Source: a virus
Virus record (IMG/VR): IMGVR_UViG_3300030430_002936
Location: 10,688 to 55,002 of that record
Direction: 5' to 3' (one strand)
DNA length: 44,315 nucleotides
Shown: positions 15,642 to 23,168 of the stretch, in pieces
How the letters are laid out: every line of letters starts with the position of its first letter
Position numbering within the stretch: position 1 is the stretch's first letter
Program-made: the position numbers and the translations under genes
The notes under the pieces: generated by a model
Told to the model about the DNA's origin: nothing
Databases searched by the model: none
The model's input: only the letters and a program-made list of their open reading frames with translations

Positions 15642-17101
15642 TAATAATAACTTCTAACTATTGGTGCCTGATCATTGTCCTCATAATCATCATGTAATGA
15701 TAATAACCCACCTTCTCTAAATCTAATCAAGGCTTGAGTCATAGTATCGCATAAATCATCATTAGCACCAAAAGGAAAAGAAGCGCATTCTTCTATCATC
15801 TCCTCAGCAAAAGCTTTTTGTGGAGCATACACTAAACCACTTTCAAAAATAGGTGCGACAGAGTGCATTCTCGTAGTTTTATCGTGTCCTCTTGTAGGAG
15901 AATAATTTACAACTGGAATACCTAGCCTTCTAAGTTCGTGAGTCAAAGGCGTACCTGAAGCTTTTGCTTCAATCAAGACCATATCAGGTTCCCAATATTT
16001 ATATTCTTCCATAGCTAATCTTTTTAACTCTGGAAAATCATATCTGCCTTTTTGACAATCTAAAAGTATGATCGAATCTGGTGAATCCTCATCAGGTCTA
16101 AAAACACCCCAAGTTGAAATAGCAGAGTAATCAGCATTTTCTTTTTTAGAAAAAGCAGTATCGTAGGATTGAATTATGTAGCTGACATTTGGCAAAGTAT
16201 CGCTTTCCCATTTTTGCCACCATTCACGTTTAACTATCGAACCCTCTTCAGAAGTTGGAGTTTGCATCCATTGAGCATTCCATTTCATAACTGGCAAAGA
16301 AGCTTTGACCTTTAACAATTCTTCTAATGACCAAAACTCTTCCCATAAAGGATTCTCAGTTTCAGGAAAAATAGCTGGAAACTCTACAACCTCCCATTGA
16401 TCTGCTAAGGCTTCTTTCTGAGCTTCTAATAACTTAGCTGTTAAATCTATGCCACTCCATCTTGTCATAACTAGCACAATAGATCCGCCTGGTTGCAATC
16501 TTTGTCTTGGGCCAGAAGTGTACCATTCCCAACAAGACTCCATAGCGGTAGGACTCATAGCATCTTGTTCAGAATGAGGATCATCAATAATTAATAAATC
16601 CGCACCACGACCTGTAATTGCTCCTCCGACACCAGCTGCGAAATACTCACCACTTTTATTGGTTTCCCAACGACCTGCTGATTTACTGTCAGACGATAAG
16701 CTTACTTCGGGAAATATTTGTTTATAAATATCGCTGTCCATCATGTTTCTAACTTTTCTACCGAACCTAACAGCAAGTTCTCCTGTATGCGTAGTTTGCA
16801 TAATTTTTCTACTCGGATCCCTTCCCATAATCCAAGCTGGAAAATATGTGGAAGCAAATTCAGACTTTGTGTGTCTTGGTGGCATATTAACAATTAATCT
16901 TTTGATCGTGCCATTAGCAATACCTTCTAGTTTTTCTGCAAAGATTTTATGATGACGACCACAAATAAAGCCATCCCACATGTGGTCTATAAATTCTAAA
17001 AAATTAGTTTTGCAGATTTCTTGTTTTTTAAGTAAGTCTAATCTTTCTCGTAAAGCTAAGGCTTCTTTAATCTCCGCATCTGATAAGTGATTGAAACTCA
17101 T
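15641..17101 (-). CDS. terL: Terminase large subunit (packaging ATPase/nuclease)
   Basis: A 486-residue protein. The ATPase part has a Walker A-like MPPRHTKS (about 73-80) with QTTHTGELA after it, and Walker B LLIIDDPH (about 169-176), followed by the coupling motif VLVMTRWSG. The nuclease part has QSYDTAFSKKENAD (Asp314), VLIEAKASGTPL (Glu378) and GANDDLCDTM (Asp448-452), an RNase H-like acidic set. It packages DNA into the prohead through the portal encoded just downstream. Its start overlaps the upstream stop as ATGA. The small subunit is not adjacent: it lies at 26746-27315. Confidence 0.9.
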   Translation of the reverse strand: MSFNHLSDAEIKEALALRERLDLLKKQEICKTNFLEFIDHMWDGFICGRHHKIFAEKLEGIANGTIKRLIVNMPPRHTKSEFASTYFPAWIMGRDPSRKIMQTTHTGELAVRFGRKVRNMMDSDIYKQIFPEVSLSSDSKSAGRWETNKSGEYFAAGVGGAITGRGADLLIIDDPHSEQDAMSPTAMESCWEWYTSGPRQRLQPGGSIVLVMTRWSGIDLTAKLLEAQKEALADQWEVVEFPAIFPETENPLWEEFWSLEELLKVKASLPVMKWNAQWMQTPTSEEGSIVKREWWQKWESDTLPNVSYIIQSYDTAFSKKENADYSAISTWGVFRPDEDSPDSIILLDCQKGRYDFPELKRLAMEEYKYWEPDMVLIEAKASGTPLTHELRRLGIPVVNYSPTRGHDKTTRMHSVAPIFESGLVYAPQKAFAEEMIEECASFPFGANDDLCDTMTQALIRFREGGLLSLHDDYEDNDQAPIVRSYY

Positions 17102-19182
17102 AAACTTTGTATAGCATTTACTATTCCACCTTTTCTATAAGTAGGTAGTCCACTTTTTTTAAATAATTCTCTTAGTTTGTCATCAATTTTTACAAAAGTA
17201 CCTGTATGTGCAAACTCCTTATCAGCGTTATAGCCGTTATTTTCCAATATTTCCTCAATAGCTTGTGGAGCTTTTTTAACTTGAAAAACATATTCTCTTG
17301 GATTTAACCCCTCTTGTTTAAATATTCTTTGTAAAATTTTTGGTATTTTTTCATCATAAAGTTCAAAAACTTGACCTTCGTTAAAGTCTATAGCTTTACC
17401 TGAATCTACTCTAAAAACATCATACCCCTCATCTATAGCTTCAGCTAAATCTCTTCTTAGGACTGGTTCCATATAATTAGTAACAAACCCTTTTGAACCA
17501 CCGCCTTCATCAAAAGGACTTCTTATAAGCTTGTCTGTTATTGGTCTTGCAGAAATAATTTTGTTAAATACTGTATCTTCTGGATTAGTGCCTTTAATAA
17601 ATTGTAGATTAGCACTTGGGTTTTCTCTTAAAAATCCTAAAGTTGAAGGCACCCTACCTTTAGCTAAATCAGATTTTTTAATAATTCTTTCTGTAGATCT
17701 AGCAGGATTATAATATTGTTCTCTCAAAAACTTCTTAAAAGTTTCTTTGGCTCCTGGTCTTTGCACATCACTAAATTTGGGTAAGCCGAACTTAACACGC
17801 ATATCGCCTATAGATTTTTGTAAAGTATTAATAGATTTTTTTATGTCTGTTTGTAAGGATTTTATATCGTTTTTAATTTTTGTTTTTTCGGCAGCATCAT
17901 CTGTATTTTTCAAAGCTTTCTGCAAACTTTTTACTTTGGATTGTAAAATACCTGCTTGATAAACTTCAGCTCCATAATCTTTAATGAATCCAGTAGCATC
18001 CATCTTTGCTAAATCTTCTTTTGAAGCAAATTCTCCGCCTCTTTCTAATTTTTCTGCTAAGTCTTTGGCGTAGTCAGATTGAATCCTATGCAAATGATAA
18101 ACTTTCTTACTTCCCTGAAGCCATTCAGGAGCACCTTCAATAGCCCCTAAACCTGGTAAAGTAACCTCTCCAAATTCAATACCTGAATTGAAGTCGTAGT
18201 TATATTTAGAAATTTCATCAAAAGCTATAGATTTAGTTTCGCCAGGAGTTTTATCATTACCCCTCCCATAGTGAAAGCCACCTTCAGGATGTACAAGACT
18301 ATTTGGATTTTTCATATCTGTATGTAAATGTAATCTTTGCGCTCTACCGATAATTGAATCTCTAATGCCTTGAATGTTGCTGTATTTATCTAGTCTGTTA
18401 GATACTAATTCAGGTTTGAAATAGTCTTTTGCTTCTACAACTTCATATTTATTTCCTTTAGATGCTAAATAATCGTCAAAGTCATCAAGATTTATTTTAC
18501 TTTGCCCACCACCAAATCTAGCTACAAAGTTAGGATGCAGTTGATCAAACTCATCTAAAACTTCAAAGGATCTTAATTCCGCTTTGTTAACCCCATCACC
18601 CGATTGTAATTTTTTTAATAGCAAAGCTATTTTCATATTAGGTTGAAGGTTAGTACCAACCTTATTTCTTATGGCTCTACGCATTTTAGAAACCGTAAGA
18701 CCATCTTCTAACAAATCAGAAAAAGGTTTTTCATTTATATTGGTTATAACTTCTTCAGCAGATTTAGCTGGAGTTTCTAATTTGGTTTCTGCTTTTGTTT
18801 CAATTTTTGTAGAAATTTTTTCCGCAGGTGGCGGTAATTCTTTAAGGGGGGCTGGTAATAGTTTTTTTTCTTCAGGCAAAAGCTTTCCAGCTTTTCTGGC
18901 TCTAAGGAACCTTAAAATAGGTACGAAACTAGCAAGACCTAACGCAGCTAAAGCGCCATACCCAACAGCTCCTAAAGTATCGCCTTCTTGAATATTTTCT
19001 TTGGCTCTTGTGGAAAACTCGCCAACTTCATAAGCAGTAAGAACATCACCAACACCAGGCGACACACTAACCGCAATCTGATCTAAAATTGGTAGTTCTT
19101 CAAATTGTTTGTAAGCATCACGAACCTTACCCTCACCTATCAGTTCGGTTATTTGACTCGCTATTTCTGAACGAGAAGCCAT
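17098..19182 (-). CDS. 694-residue protein with hydrophobic N-terminal segment and IQSD-type polyvalent-protein domain
   Basis: A hydrophobic segment at about 70-93 (TLGAVGYGALAALGLASFVP) follows a helical head; a Pro/Lys/Glu linker follows. The rest is a large alpha/beta region. Two parts, VYHLHRIQSDYAKDLA at about 361-376 and VLRRDLAEAIDEGYDVFRVD with ELYDEKIPKILQRIF near 580-640, resemble in order the EIQSDWHQ...lrYA.enGYD...w..G...FYDkilP segments of phage polyvalent proteins. The function of that region is not known to me. It is transcribed just before TerL, so it is probably a virion or ejected protein. Family link is from memory. Confidence 0.5.
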   Translation of the reverse strand: MASRSEIASQITELIGEGKVRDAYKQFEELPILDQIAVSVSPGVGDVLTAYEVGEFSTRAKENIQEGDTLGAVGYGALAALGLASFVPILRFLRARKAGKLLPEEKKLLPAPLKELPPPAEKISTKIETKAETKLETPAKSAEEVITNINEKPFSDLLEDGLTVSKMRRAIRNKVGTNLQPNMKIALLLKKLQSGDGVNKAELRSFEVLDEFDQLHPNFVARFGGGQSKINLDDFDDYLASKGNKYEVVEAKDYFKPELVSNRLDKYSNIQGIRDSIIGRAQRLHLHTDMKNPNSLVHPEGGFHYGRGNDKTPGETKSIAFDEISKYNYDFNSGIEFGEVTLPGLGAIEGAPEWLQGSKKVYHLHRIQSDYAKDLAEKLERGGEFASKEDLAKMDATGFIKDYGAEVYQAGILQSKVKSLQKALKNTDDAAEKTKIKNDIKSLQTDIKKSINTLQKSIGDMRVKFGLPKFSDVQRPGAKETFKKFLREQYYNPARSTERIIKKSDLAKGRVPSTLGFLRENPSANLQFIKGTNPEDTVFNKIISARPITDKLIRSPFDEGGGSKGFVTNYMEPVLRRDLAEAIDEGYDVFRVDSGKAIDFNEGQVFELYDEKIPKILQRIFKQEGLNPREYVFQVKKAPQAIEEILENNGYNADKEFAHTGTFVKIDDKLRELFKKSGLPTYRKGGIVNAIQSL

Positions 19183-19614
19183 TTACTCCTCTAAGGATCT
19201 AATACCTGATGGTCTTTGTATTGAATCAAGATAAGATCTTGCATTCTGATAAGTTGCCCCAGGCGCTAACTCTCGCAAATATGGAAAGAACATAAAAGTT
19301 GCCTCATTCATATCTTTTGAATTTGCTAAGATTTCTTCAGCAATATCTGAAATTTGATTTCTAGTAGATGCTTTTGAAGCAACTAAGCCTGACATATTTC
19401 TCAGACCACCCATAAATCTTTCTTTCAAAGCCTCAAGACCACTCTTAATTGGTGTCGGAGATCTGCCATAAAGCAAAGGCCCAATTCCTTCTGGCGGAAC
19501 TACAACTTCTTCTGGCTCCATTACAGACATATTTCTATCAGGCGTACCCATTACTACGGTTTCACCTAAGACACTTAAAATATTATTATCTAAATCGGAA
19601 CGCCCTCTAGCCAT
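19183..19614 (-). CDS. Small protein of late-operon start, unknown function
   Basis: A 143-residue protein starting MARGRSDLDNNILSVLGETVV. It has a flexible Pro-rich first half (MEPEEVVVPPEGIGPLLYG) and a helical second half (ISDIAEEILANSKDMNEATF). Its ATG overlaps the upstream stop (TAATG) and its stop lies directly before the 694-residue gene. It may be a minor structural protein. No family recognised. Confidence 0.55.
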   Translation of the reverse strand: MARGRSDLDNNILSVLGETVVMGTPDRNMSVMEPEEVVVPPEGIGPLLYGRSPTPIKSGLEALKERFMGGLRNMSGLVASKASTRNQISDIAEEILANSKDMNEATFMFFPYLRELAPGATYQNARSYLDSIQRPSGIRSLEE

Positions 19615-19907
19615 TACATTAATTCGTCTAATTGTGCTTGAATTTGATTGTTTTGAGCCATTTGTGGTTGGTTTGTTAGCATCTCAGGATTCTTTAAAGC
19701 TTGGTCAGCCATCAATACTTCTTCTAGAGTTAACCCAAATTGATTTAAAAATTCATTTATTTCTTCCTCAGACATGCCAGCAGCTTTCATTTCTGCAATC
19801 ATGTTGATAAGTTCTCCCATAGCCACTTTAGCTTCCTCCATATCTTGACTTGATAAAGTTTCTAATTCTTCGTTCATACCCATTTGTGGGTTCATCATCT
19901 CTTCCAT
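19614..19907 (-). CDS. Acidic Met/Gln-rich small protein, first gene of the late operon
   Basis: A 97-residue acidic helical protein (MEEMMNPQMGMNEELETLSS..., with AKVAMGELINMIAEMKAAGMS next). The start at 19907 has CGGAG 8 bp upstream. It is the first gene after the large intergenic region carrying the candidate late promoter. Composition resembles small proteins that precede terminase modules in marine phages. Function unknown. Confidence 0.6.
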   Translation of the reverse strand: MEEMMNPQMGMNEELETLSSQDMEEAKVAMGELINMIAEMKAAGMSEEEINEFLNQFGLTLEEVLMADQALKNPEMLTNQPQMAQNNQIQAQLDELM

Positions 19908-19999
19908 ATCTATACTCCGTAGTGAGCAGGCCCAAACAATTCTAGAGGAGAAGAGTTTATTAGAAGTCTGAACCTGCTACTTATGCCATACATGCACAT

Positions 20000-20027
20000 A
20001 ATATAACTCAAAAATAGAAATTGTTAA
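20000..20027 (-). promoter_or_regulatory. Candidate sigma70-type late promoter
   Basis: On the minus strand TTAACA, a 16-bp spacer and TATATT lie about 95 bp upstream of the first late gene. Each hexamer has five of six consensus bases. It lacks the TTAC-N5-GTAA dyad found on the early promoters, which fits separate timing of the late block. Confidence 0.5.
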
Positions 20028-20151
20028 AATGATTGTTATTGTTTGTGTGTTTTATTGTGCTTGTACATACCTATGTGTATATACCCCATTTTGGGGGGTG
20101 CCGAGCCCAGGAATCCCGAGCTGGCCAGATTTCCCGACCCGAAAGAATCCT

Positions 20152-20187
20152 AAAAAAAAAGAGCCAAGCATTTCTGCTTGACTCTTC
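20152..20187 (-). terminator. Intrinsic terminator of the 20206-20448 transcription unit
   Basis: Minus strand AAGAGTCAAGCA, loop GAAA, TGCTTGGCTCTT forms a 12-bp stem with one G-U pair. It is followed by nine T residues. This is a strong rho-independent terminator 20 bp after the stop codon and should isolate the early units from the late operon. Confidence 0.9.
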
Positions 20188-20205
20188 CAACTAGGGAGAA
20201 TTGTT

Positions 20206-20448
20206 CTAGCTGTCTAAATCATTCTCCAATCTAGGGTTTTCAACTTGACCATTTATTATGGTGTTGCCTTCCCTTCTCATGCCTTCTTCAGTCATGTTAA
20301 CAACTCTTTGCATGTCGATAGTATCGAACTCAGCGTTAACAATATAAGGCGTTCCATTTATCACTAAGCTAAAAGCTTGGTACTCAACGAAATTGCATTC
20401 AGCACCATTCTCTAACTCTACTTTTATTAATAGTTTTTTAACTCTCAT
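20206..20448 (-). CDS. Small early protein, unknown function
   Basis: An 80-residue protein starting MRVKKLLIKVELENGAECNF, beta-rich at first (YQAFSLVINGTPYIVNAEFD) and acidic at the end. AAGGAGACATT lies directly upstream of the ATG. It is alone in its unit between a weak early-type promoter (20482-20510) and a strong terminator. No family is recognised; likely host-interaction or regulatory. Confidence 0.65.
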   Translation of the reverse strand: MRVKKLLIKVELENGAECNFVEYQAFSLVINGTPYIVNAEFDTIDMQRVVNMTEEGMRREGNTIINGQVENPRLENDLDS

Positions 20449-20481
20449 AATGTCTCCTTAATTGATTAGTTAATAAGGTAA

Positions 20482-20510
20482 GCTTAACACGAGAAGATAC
20501 TAAAAGTAAA
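20482..20510 (-). promoter_or_regulatory. Early-type promoter with degenerate TTAC-N5-GTAA site
   Basis: Minus strand TTTACT, 17-bp spacer, TTAAGC. The -35 side reads TTTACTTTTAGTATC, close to the TTTACAAATAGTAAC motif of the other early promoters. The -10 is poor, so it is the weakest member, and it overlaps the end of the DUF3846-like gene upstream. Confidence 0.4.
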
Positions 20511-20512
20511 AT

Positions 20513-20902
20513 CTATTTGATAGTAATAAATTGTGGCGGAACCAAATACTTTTCTGTCCTAACCAAGTCATCAGCAAAGGCAATCTTTTCACGATACCAA
20601 TTCAAAGACATTTCAGGTGAGACACTCTCTCCCTCGAGATTCGTTCCGACAATCAAACCATTACCAAAGAGGTTGTGCTTATCCAAGTGATCAAAAACAA
20701 ACATGTAGTTTTTATCAATCAACAAACCTTCGTCATCAATATAGATACAATCATTAGTCCCCCGAACCCGAACAGCATCAAAGGCACTACATCTTTTTAC
20801 ATCAGTATGTAAATACTTGTAGATGTCTTTGTAGTTAAGTTCTTTGTCTAACTCTATTGGGAAAATGCCCTTCAGATTACTGTCAATAATATATGCTTTC
20901 AT
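20513..20902 (-). CDS. DUF3846-like small early protein
   Basis: ATG at 20902, overlapping the upstream stop as TAATG, is preferred over a GTG at 20911. The 129-residue product starts MKAYIIDSNLKGIFPIELDK and has NDCIYIDDEGLLIDKNYMFV and NGLIVGTNLEGESVSPEM. The order (beta strand, helix, iyiDDEG...N, GngliVG...) fits the DUF3846 pattern found in phages and plasmids. Function of that family is unresolved. It is co-transcribed with the coiled-coil protein upstream. Confidence 0.5.
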   Translation of the reverse strand: MKAYIIDSNLKGIFPIELDKELNYKDIYKYLHTDVKRCSAFDAVRVRGTNDCIYIDDEGLLIDKNYMFVFDHLDKHNLFGNGLIVGTNLEGESVSPEMSLNWYREKIAFADDLVRTEKYLVPPQFITIK

Positions 20903-21237
20903 TACTTCCACCTCTTCTCTTCGCCAAGTTTAATTATAGCTTTTTCATAAGGTGCATAACCTAAATGTCTTAGAGTAAAACCTCTTTCAGTTTCGCTTTC
21001 TAATCCTTTAAAAGAAATGTCTCTTAGATAACTAATATAAAATAGATATTCCATTCTACTTCTCATGTCATTAAGCTTTTCTAATTTTTTTCGTAAAGAT
21101 TTTTCTTGCTTTTCTATTTTTGCAGTTTCTTCTTTTAAAAGTAAGAATTGCTGAAATATTTCAGTCAAGTCATCTCTGTCAATTCTAGATAAAGCTTCAA
21201 CAGTTTCATCTATTTGCCAATCGGGTTGCATAATCAT
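20902..21237 (-). CDS. Coiled-coil early protein
   Basis: A 111-residue protein with a clear heptad region at about 22-58 (EIFQQFLLLKEETAKIEKQE, then KSLRKKLEKLNDMRSRM). The C-terminus has GFTLRHLGYAPYEKAIIK. AAGGAG lies 5 bp before the first ATG; a second Met two codons later is possible. It is the first gene of the unit behind the promoter at 21265-21293. Function unknown. Confidence 0.6.
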   Translation of the reverse strand: MIMQPDWQIDETVEALSRIDRDDLTEIFQQFLLLKEETAKIEKQEKSLRKKLEKLNDMRSRMEYLFYISYLRDISFKGLESETERGFTLRHLGYAPYEKAIIKLGEEKRWK

Positions 21238-21264
21238 AATGTCTCCTTAGTAGTTAATAAGATA

Positions 21265-21293
21265 ATGGTACATGAAAGATTACTAATTGTAAA
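21265..21293 (-). promoter_or_regulatory. Early promoter with TTAC-N5-GTAA operator
   Basis: Minus strand TTTACA, 17 bp, TACCAT. The dyad TTAC-AATTA-GTAA (21280-21292) covers the -35 box. It would drive the coiled-coil and DUF3846-like genes. The -10 is imperfect; the dyad is exact. Confidence 0.6.
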
Positions 21294-21469
21294 TACTAAA
21301 AGCAAAAATAATTTAACTTAATTTAAACGACACTTCAGAGCAAAAGAAAAAAATTCCACGCAATCCCAGGCGCAGATCCTGCTGTTTCTATTGTGTACTC
21401 TGTAGGAGTTGGTAACTTCAGATAACACCCAGAAGAAAACCCGACACCCGACTCCGACTTCAGTCGCCC

Positions 21470-21556
21470 AATAAAGTGAAACCCCTAGCTAATCGACAAA
21501 GCTAAGGGTTTCTGTTTTGGGACATTATGACCAAGAATAGCAAAGCTATTATTGAT
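21470..21556 (-). ncRNA. Candidate small RNA in early spacer
   Basis: A promoter-like TTGACA-16-TAGTAT (21563-21590) overlaps the stop of the upstream gene. A transcript starting near 21556 would contain hairpin AATAGC-TTT-GCTATT and then a 12-bp stem (AAACCCTTAGCT / AGCTAGGGGTTT) followed by CACTTTATT. No start codon leads to a useful ORF. The U-tract is weak, so the 3' end is uncertain. It may instead be just the terminator region of the gene upstream. Confidence 0.3.
21479..21511 (-). terminator. Stem-loop after the 21587-21841 gene
   Basis: Arms of 12 bp (one G-U pair) around a 9-base loop. The trailing sequence on the minus strand is CACTTTATT, a poor U-tract, so it is a weaker terminator than the other early-unit hairpins or an RNA-stabilising structure. 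Confidence 0.5.
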
Positions 21557-21561
21557 ACATA

Positions 21562-21590
21562 AATACTACCTAAGTTCTACTATTTGTCAA
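21562..21590 (-). promoter_or_regulatory. Early-type promoter overlapping a stop codon
   Basis: TTGACA with TAGTAT at 16 bp or AGTATT at 17 bp. The -35 side TTGACAAATAGTAG matches the early promoter motif, with a degenerate dyad (CTAC-N5-GTCA on the plus strand). It lies at the TGA of the upstream gene and has no gene directly behind it. Confidence 0.45.
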
Positions 21591-21841
21591 GACTCTTCAT
21601 TATACAATTTGCGTAGCAAAGCTTTCCAATCAGCATCTTGGTCATCAGGACTTTCGTAGTAAGAGTTGGTAAAGATTTCAGGTCGATACTTCGACTTTAC
21701 TTTCTCCACACATTTGTCGCACACATACGCAACAAAGATACCACTCGCATCAAACAGCTCGTAAACATAATCTTCATTCCAATCGTATATGTGTCCTCCA
21801 TCACAATTATCCAGTTCCCAATCATCATATTCATCAGTCAT
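21587..21841 (-). CDS. Small acidic early protein with a CDKC motif
   Basis: An 84-residue acidic protein (MTDEYDDWELDNCDGGHIYD...). It contains YVCDKCVEKVKSKYRPEIF followed by an acidic C-terminus. The Cys-x2-Cys with an upstream Cys-x2-His (CDGGH) could form a small zinc site. Short proteins with CDKC..K...yrpeIF are seen in other phages. It is alone in its unit, behind the promoter at 21876-21904. Function unknown. Confidence 0.6.
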   Translation of the reverse strand: MTDEYDDWELDNCDGGHIYDWNEDYVYELFDASGIFVAYVCDKCVEKVKSKYRPEIFTNSYYESPDDQDADWKALLRKLYNEES

Positions 21842-21875
21842 TATATTCTCCCGAATAGTTGATTAAGTTTCACTT

Positions 21876-21904
21876 ATTATAACTAAGTGGTTACTAAATG
21901 TAAA
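21876..21904 (-). promoter_or_regulatory. Early promoter with exact TTAC-N5-GTAA operator
   Basis: Minus strand TTTACA, 17-bp spacer, TATAAT (perfect -10). The dyad TTAC-ATTTA-GTAA spans 21891-21903 and covers the -35 box. The leader to the next ATG is about 30 bp with GGGAGAA as ribosome site. Confidence 0.8.
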
Positions 21905-21975
21905 GTAGGGCCTGGTGGATCACCATAGCCTCGGATCCTGGGTGTTTCTATATGTGTGTATATATATAGTTGCTT

Positions 21976-22004
21976 AAAAAAAGAGAGCAACCCCGAAGGG
22001 TTGC
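21976..22004 (-). terminator. Intrinsic terminator with UUCG tetraloop
   Basis: GCAACCC-TTCG-GGGTTGC followed by TCTCTTTTTTT on the minus strand, about 20 bp after the stop of the gene at 22022-22276. Strong rho-independent terminator. Confidence 0.9.
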
Positions 22005-22021
22005 CCGACCTCCGACTCCGA

Positions 22022-22276
22022 CTAAAAAAATCTTTTTTTATTGAAATCGTATGTTTTTAAAATATCGCAAACAAGCCATTGCCAACAAAACGACTCGCTA
22101 TTATCTGCACTCGAAATTGCAAGACACCCACAATCTAAATGCTTTTGGTCTAAGAAGAAATCGTAGTCAATATCCTCATCAGAGTTGATGTGTCCAAACA
22201 TTTCAAATGTTCCTTGTTTAAGTTCAAGCTTCATATAAAACTCGTGATGTTCTATTCTATCTAGGTATTCCGACAT
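22022..22276 (-). CDS. Small early protein, unknown function
   Basis: The ATG at 22276 is chosen because GGAG lies 6 bp upstream and the upstream gene stops one base earlier; a start at 22300 would overlap that gene by 23 bp. The 84-residue product begins MSEYLDRIEHHEFYMKLELK and contains CGCLAISSADNSESFCWQW. It has several Cys and Trp residues and an acidic centre. The stop TAG is part of the TAGTCGGAGTCGG motif. No family recognised. Confidence 0.55.
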   Translation of the reverse strand: MSEYLDRIEHHEFYMKLELKQGTFEMFGHINSDEDIDYDFFLDQKHLDCGCLAISSADNSESFCWQWLVCDILKTYDFNKKRFF

Positions 22277-22277
22277 A

Positions 22278-22577
22278 CTAAGCTCCAAAATGGTCAACAA
22301 GAATTCTGATACTCTTGTAAGCGTGTTCTTCTAGTTCTTCTGTTGGTATATCATTAGGGTTTTCAACACCATACCATTCGCTATAATGTTTTTCTTCTTG
22401 CTCACCAATCAGATAACTTAGACTACCTACGGCTTTGCTTAGCTCTTGGTTTTGGATTACTGACTTTACTCCAAAGTAATAACCAACATCATATTCTTTA
22501 TCATCAGTTTCTGATTTAAGAACAACGTCTATAAGTTCGTCAGTCAAGTTAGCTTTGGCTTCTTTTAATAGTTTCAT
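22278..22577 (-). CDS. Small acidic early protein, unknown function
   Basis: A 99-residue helical protein starting MKLLKEAKANLTDELIDVVL, with DVGYYFGVKSVIQNQELSKA and many acidic residues. CGGAGAAACATT precedes the ATG. It is the first gene of a two-gene unit behind a perfect -10 promoter (22600-22628). No domain is recognised. Confidence 0.6.
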   Translation of the reverse strand: MKLLKEAKANLTDELIDVVLKSETDDKEYDVGYYFGVKSVIQNQELSKAVGSLSYLIGEQEEKHYSEWYGVENPNDIPTEELEEHAYKSIRILVDHFGA

Positions 22578-22599
22578 AATGTTTCTCCGTTAAGATTTA

Positions 22600-22628
22600 A
22601 TTATAACATACATGTTACTATTTGTAAA
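22600..22628 (-). promoter_or_regulatory. Early promoter with exact TTAC-N5-GTAA operator
   Basis: Minus strand TTTACA, 17 bp, TATAAT. The dyad TTAC-AAATA-GTAA (22615-22627) covers the -35 box. Best overall match of the family; it drives 22278-22577 and 22022-22276. Confidence 0.85.
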
Positions 22629-22713
22629 AAACCACTTTTGTCATCCAAATCGAGAACCATTTTCTGGAACCACCTGGTCTATTGTTTTTGTGTGTTTACA
22701 TTCTGATCCAAAT

Positions 22714-22740
22714 AAAAAAAGGGCAGTCCGAAAACTGCCC
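22714..22740 (-). terminator. Intrinsic terminator
   Basis: Minus strand GGGCAGT-TTTCGG-ACTGCCC followed by seven T residues. It ends the three-gene unit 23304-22759. Confidence 0.9.
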
Positions 22741-22758
22741 CGATTATTCCGACTCCGA

Positions 22759-22821
22759 CTAACCTAACCAATAATCAACGATTACAACCAGAACGATTAG
22801 AGTAATAAGCATGACCTCCAT
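22759..22821 (-). CDS. 20-residue single-TM micropeptide (DYWLG type)
   Basis: ATG at 22821 overlaps the stop of the upstream gene (TAATG); stop TAG at 22759 runs into GTCGG. Product MEVMLITLIVLVVIVDYWLG: a hydrophobic helix with a conserved-looking DYWLG end. It closely resembles the micropeptide at 26607-26678 on the other strand (9 of 20 aligned positions identical, most others conservative). AAAAGAG lies 8 bp upstream. Probably an inner-membrane peptide that modulates a host membrane protein; the pairing of two copies is the main support. Confidence 0.55.
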   Translation of the reverse strand: MEVMLITLIVLVVIVDYWLG

Positions 22822-23168
22822 TAAATTGCTCTTTTAATGTTATCAGTCAAATTATTATATCGCTCTGCAAAATAATCTATAACATATTCAAATTCATATA
22901 TTGGCTTTTTGTAACTATCACATCCCCAATAACCTTCGACAACTTGCTCTCTGGTGTTTAGCCAAATAACTGGCCCACCCCCAGCAAGTAAAATTATAAC
23001 TCCAGTTACATTATTCCATTGGTCAATTACATATTCCCAACTGTAAGGCTCATAATAGTTTTTTTCTTCTGGTTCAGAAAATTGCATTCTTCCGCTTGAA
23101 CAATCATCAGCATAACCGTCAACCATTTCTCGTAGTCTTATTTCACAATCTGTTAATTTTTCAGCCAT
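22821..23168 (-). CDS. Early protein, conserved-looking phage family, unknown function
   Basis: A 115-residue protein starting MAEKLTDCEIRLREMVDGYA. The middle holds WEYVIDQWNNVTGVIILLAG and PVIWLNTREQVVEGYWG; the end is YVIDYFAERYNNL. It looks like a compact alpha/beta fold. Its start overlaps the upstream small ORF by 8 bp and its stop overlaps the micropeptide start, so three genes are coupled. Confidence 0.6.
   Translation of the reverse strand: MAEKLTDCEIRLREMVDGYADDCSSGRMQFSEPEEKNYYEPYSWEYVIDQWNNVTGVIILLAGGGPVIWLNTREQVVEGYWGCDSYKKPIYEFEYVIDYFAERYNNLTDNIKRAI

Larger units (their letters stand above)
19908..20205. other. Intergenic region between early small genes and late operon
   Basis: This 298-bp gap holds, in minus-strand order, a hairpin terminator (20152-20187), a GC-rich stretch with a GTCGG motif, two TCGG variants and CCTGG, a CACAATA/ACACACAA tract, and the candidate late promoter with a long leader. 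It is the downstream-most copy of the cassette-type spacer seen between the small early genes. No ORF of reasonable quality is seen in it. Confidence 0.7.
21238..21586. other. Cassette spacer with extra promoter and hairpin; candidate small RNA
   Basis: This 349-bp gap holds no convincing ORF. In minus-strand order it has a promoter at 21562-21590, a small hairpin (21536-21550), a 12-bp-stem hairpin (21479-21511), three GTCGG motifs (21441-21458), GTACACAATA, CAGGATC and CCTGG, an A/T-rich stretch and the promoter of the next gene. It is the longest cassette spacer, and the extra promoter before the hairpin suggests a separate short transcript. Confidence 0.6.
21842..22021. repeat. Early-gene cassette spacer (copy 3)
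   Basis: In minus-strand order: GTCGG motifs beginning at the stop codon (22005-22022, three copies), the UUCG hairpin terminator, TATACACACATATAG, CCCAGGATCC, GATCCACCAGG and the promoter. The order matches the spacers at 22578-22758 and 23305-23506. Confidence 0.7.
22578..22758. repeat. Early-gene cassette spacer (copy 4)
   Basis: Minus-strand order: TAGTCGGAGTCGG at the stop codon of the micro-ORF, hairpin terminator, TTTGGATCAG, AAACACACAAAAACAATA, CCAGGTGG, then promoter. The arrangement matches the other spacers, with the GGATC element placed before the ACAATA element. Confidence 0.7.

Noticed and set aside
20040-20090. Plus-strand promoter near TTGTAC...TATATACC
   Set aside because: Spacing and -10 are poor, and no rightward gene or RNA follows.
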